64,000 nt of DNA. Source: Pseudoxanthobacter soli DSM 19599. GTDB taxonomy: Bacteria > Pseudomonadota > Alphaproteobacteria > Rhizobiales > Segnochrobactraceae. The notes below the pieces were generated by a model. That model had not been told where the DNA came from. It ran no database searches and saw only the letters and a program-made list of their open reading frames with translations. Position numbers and translations under genes: made by a program. Where the stretch lies: assembly GCF_900148505.1 (NCBI RefSeq), contig NZ_FRXO01000002.1, forward strand, positions 434,001 to 498,000, in the 5' to 3' direction. Below, piece by piece: positions 62,538 through 64,000 of this stretch (its first letter is position 1; every line of letters begins with the position of its first letter).

Positions 62538-64000
62538 CCAGACTCGATGTCGGCCTTCCCACGAGCACGCCAAGCGATGTTCGGGCCGCCAAGGCCGGAA
62601 GTGGTTCGGCCGCCGGACACCAGGCGCGTGGGACGACCGGAGGGTCGGATTTCGGCTCCGTCCTTTCGGATCTCGGACAGCGGCGGTACGGCCAGAACGA
62701 CGCGGCGGAGACCGACCGTAATGCGGACGAACGGCCGGGTTCCGGTCATGGCGGACGCGACCGCAGCGGCGCCGGAACAGTCGATGCCGATGAGACGACG
62801 AGCCTCGACGCCAGCGGGCAGCAGACCGCGGCCGCGCAGACCACCCCGCTCGTCGCATTTCCGTCTGGCTTCGCCGAGTTGCTCGCGGCGCAAGGGGCTG
62901 GAGGCCAGACCGGCGATACTGCCGAGAATGGTACCGGTGCCGGCCCAAGCGACGCGGAACTGGCGCTCGCTCTGCTTCGCCAGGGCAAGGATGGCACGGG
63001 CGCCGACGCCGCCCTCGAAGCAGACGGCGGGGGAGCTGGCGGCAGCGGTGAGACATCGAAGATCGTCCGCATGGAGATCTTCGGTCGTGAAACCCATTTC
63101 GCTCCCGTGCTCGCCCCCGAGGCCGCCTCGCAGGGCACTGGCGGGACCGAGCGGCAGAATGGCACGGGATCGTCCGACGGCGGAGCCGCCTCACGCCCGA
63201 TCGCCAATCGAAACGATCTGACGGCCCTGCTTGCCGCAACCGACGTCGGCCGGCAGGCGACCGCAGGCGCGCAGCAGCAGACTTCGGCCGCCGGAACGAC
63301 ATCGCGGGAGGACCGGACGGGAGACGCCGGGGGACGGCGATCCGCGCGCGGTGCCGATGCGCGGCTGCGTGGCACCGAAGAAAGGACGGCGAGGACCGCG
63401 GAAGAACGGGCAGGCGTCTCCGGATCGGACGAACGCGCCGCGTCCGACGTCGACACCATCACGGCGGAAGCGGGCTCATCCGATCAGAGCGATGCGCAGG
63501 GATTCGAACCGCCGATGACGCAGGTCGCCCGAGAAGTGCTTTCGGCCGCGCGCGCCGCCGGCGGTCAGGGAAGTCTGGCATCTGCACAGTCCGGAACAGG
63601 TTTTGCCGCCGCGGCGCGCCTCAGCGAGTTGTCCAACGTGTCCGCGTCCGGCGACGCGGTGCGGCTGCTGAACATCCGCCTGAAGCCTGATGCCCTCGGC
63701 GACGTCACCATCCGGCTAAGACTTGTCGGCAACGCCCTCGACCTGCGTGTCAGCGCCAGCAAGCCGGAAACGGCGGAAATGCTCGCGAGCGACAGCCATG
63801 CCCTCAAGCATATCCTGCGGGAGGCCGGCTACGACACCGATGTCGTCTCGATCGACGTCGGCTCGGCGGGCTCGGCGCTCCGGCCGCAAGTGGCCACAGC
63901 ACCGAATCCCGCTTTCAACGGCACCTCCAACGGCAATGCCGGATCCGATGGGGGCAGCCCGCGCCAGGACGGCCAGCCGCAGCATCAAGGCGGCCATGGC
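62534..64000 (+). CDS. fliK: FliK, flagellar hook-length control protein, 5' part
   Basis: Hook ruler exported during hook growth; it flips FlhB specificity when the hook is long enough. The frame from ATG 62534 (MTRLDVGLPTSTPSDVRAAK) is open for 489 codons to the window end, so the stop is beyond it. A long Gly/Ala/Gln-rich, disordered ruler part precedes the conserved C-terminal domain at about 63660-63870: LLNIRLKPDALGDVTIRLRL and HALKHILREAGYDTDVVSID. Overlaps motC by 4 bp. Confidence 0.9.
   Translation, partial: MTRLDVGLPTSTPSDVRAAKAGSGSAAGHQARGTTGGSDFGSVLSDLGQRRYGQNDAAETDRNADERPGSGHGGRDRSGAGTVDADETTSLDASGQQTAAAQTTPLVAFPSGFAELLAAQGAGGQTGDTAENGTGAGPSDAELALALLRQGKDGTGADAALEADGGGAGGSGETSKIVRMEIFGRETHFAPVLAPEAASQGTGGTERQNGTGSSDGGAASRPIANRNDLTALLAATDVGRQATAGAQQQTSAAGTTSREDRTGDAGGRRSARGADARLRGTEERTARTAEERAGVSGSDERAASDVDTITAEAGSSDQSDAQGFEPPMTQVAREVLSAARAAGGQGSLASAQSGTGFAAAARLSELSNVSASGDAVRLLNIRLKPDALGDVTIRLRLVGNALDLRVSASKPETAEMLASDSHALKHILREAGYDTDVVSIDVGSAGSALRPQVATAPNPAFNGTSNGNAGSDGGSPRQDGQPQHQGGHG

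Noticed and set aside
63470-63495. GGCTCATCCGATCAGAGCG as a third copy of the palindromic element
   Set aside because: Only about a dozen matching bases, no hairpin partner, and it lies in fliK coding sequence.
63498-63515. A sequence like a tRNA T-arm, GATTCGAACC
   Set aside because: It is in frame inside fliK, and no cloverleaf can be built from the surrounding bases.

Overview
The window is a 64 kb piece of a high-GC alphaproteobacterial chromosome, most likely from the Hyphomicrobiales (Rhizobiales). Several lineage-typical features point there: MotC and its periplasmic partner MotE, the FlaF/FlbT flagellin regulators, DUF1402, DUF2125 and DUF1217 proteins, a Sinorhizobium-type phospholipid N-methyltransferase, RpoH promoters of the CTTG-N17/18-CyTATnT type, and a flagellar gene order like that of Sinorhizobium. 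The genus cannot be fixed from sequence reading alone. I see no rRNA, tRNA, CRISPR array, prophage or insertion sequence.

Left part (1-19.6 kb) is housekeeping. It holds a YejF-like peptide ABC ATPase cut by the window edge, an ion channel, a DUF1402 envelope protein, the HslVU protease, PmtA, DnaK-DnaJ, a DUF2125 protein, hisC-tyrC (histidine and tyrosine synthesis), metX-metW (methionine synthesis), a methyltransferase, a GST, an aldo/keto reductase and a CodA-like amidohydrolase. dnaK and hslVU each have a readable RpoH-type heat-shock promoter.

Middle part (19.8-25.7 kb) is a leftward chemotaxis operon cheA-cheW-cheY-cheB-cheR with mostly short gaps or 4-bp overlaps. CheA carries a C-terminal receiver domain. 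No chemoreceptor gene is in the window.

Right part (26.2-64 kb) is a nearly complete flagellar gene set in three blocks. A leftward block (39.6 to 26.2 kb) runs DUF1217-flgF-fliI, flgE, flgK-flgL, flaF-flbT, flgD-fliQ, flhA-fliR-fliJ, flgJ and two small unassigned genes. A divergent rightward block (39.8 to 52.0 kb) runs motA-fliM-DUF6468-fliN-fliG-flhB-unknown-flgB-flgC-fliE-flgG-flgA-flgI-motE-flgH-fliL-fliP. A third rightward block (55.3 to 64 kb) runs flagellin, fliF-fliH-motB-motC-fliK, with fliK running off the end. Together these encode the MS ring, C ring, export gate and ATPase, rod, P/L rings, hook, filament junction, filament and stator. FliO, FliD, FliS and a recognisable transcriptional master regulator are not seen.

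Between fliP and flagellin lies a large leftward TPR/GT41 (OGT-like) glycosyltransferase gene, divergent from the flagellin gene. It is the strongest candidate for a less-described system here: cytoplasmic O-glycosylation of flagellin. The other notable signal is a dispersed palindromic element present in two copies, whose edge supplies the stop codon of both fliQ and flgH.
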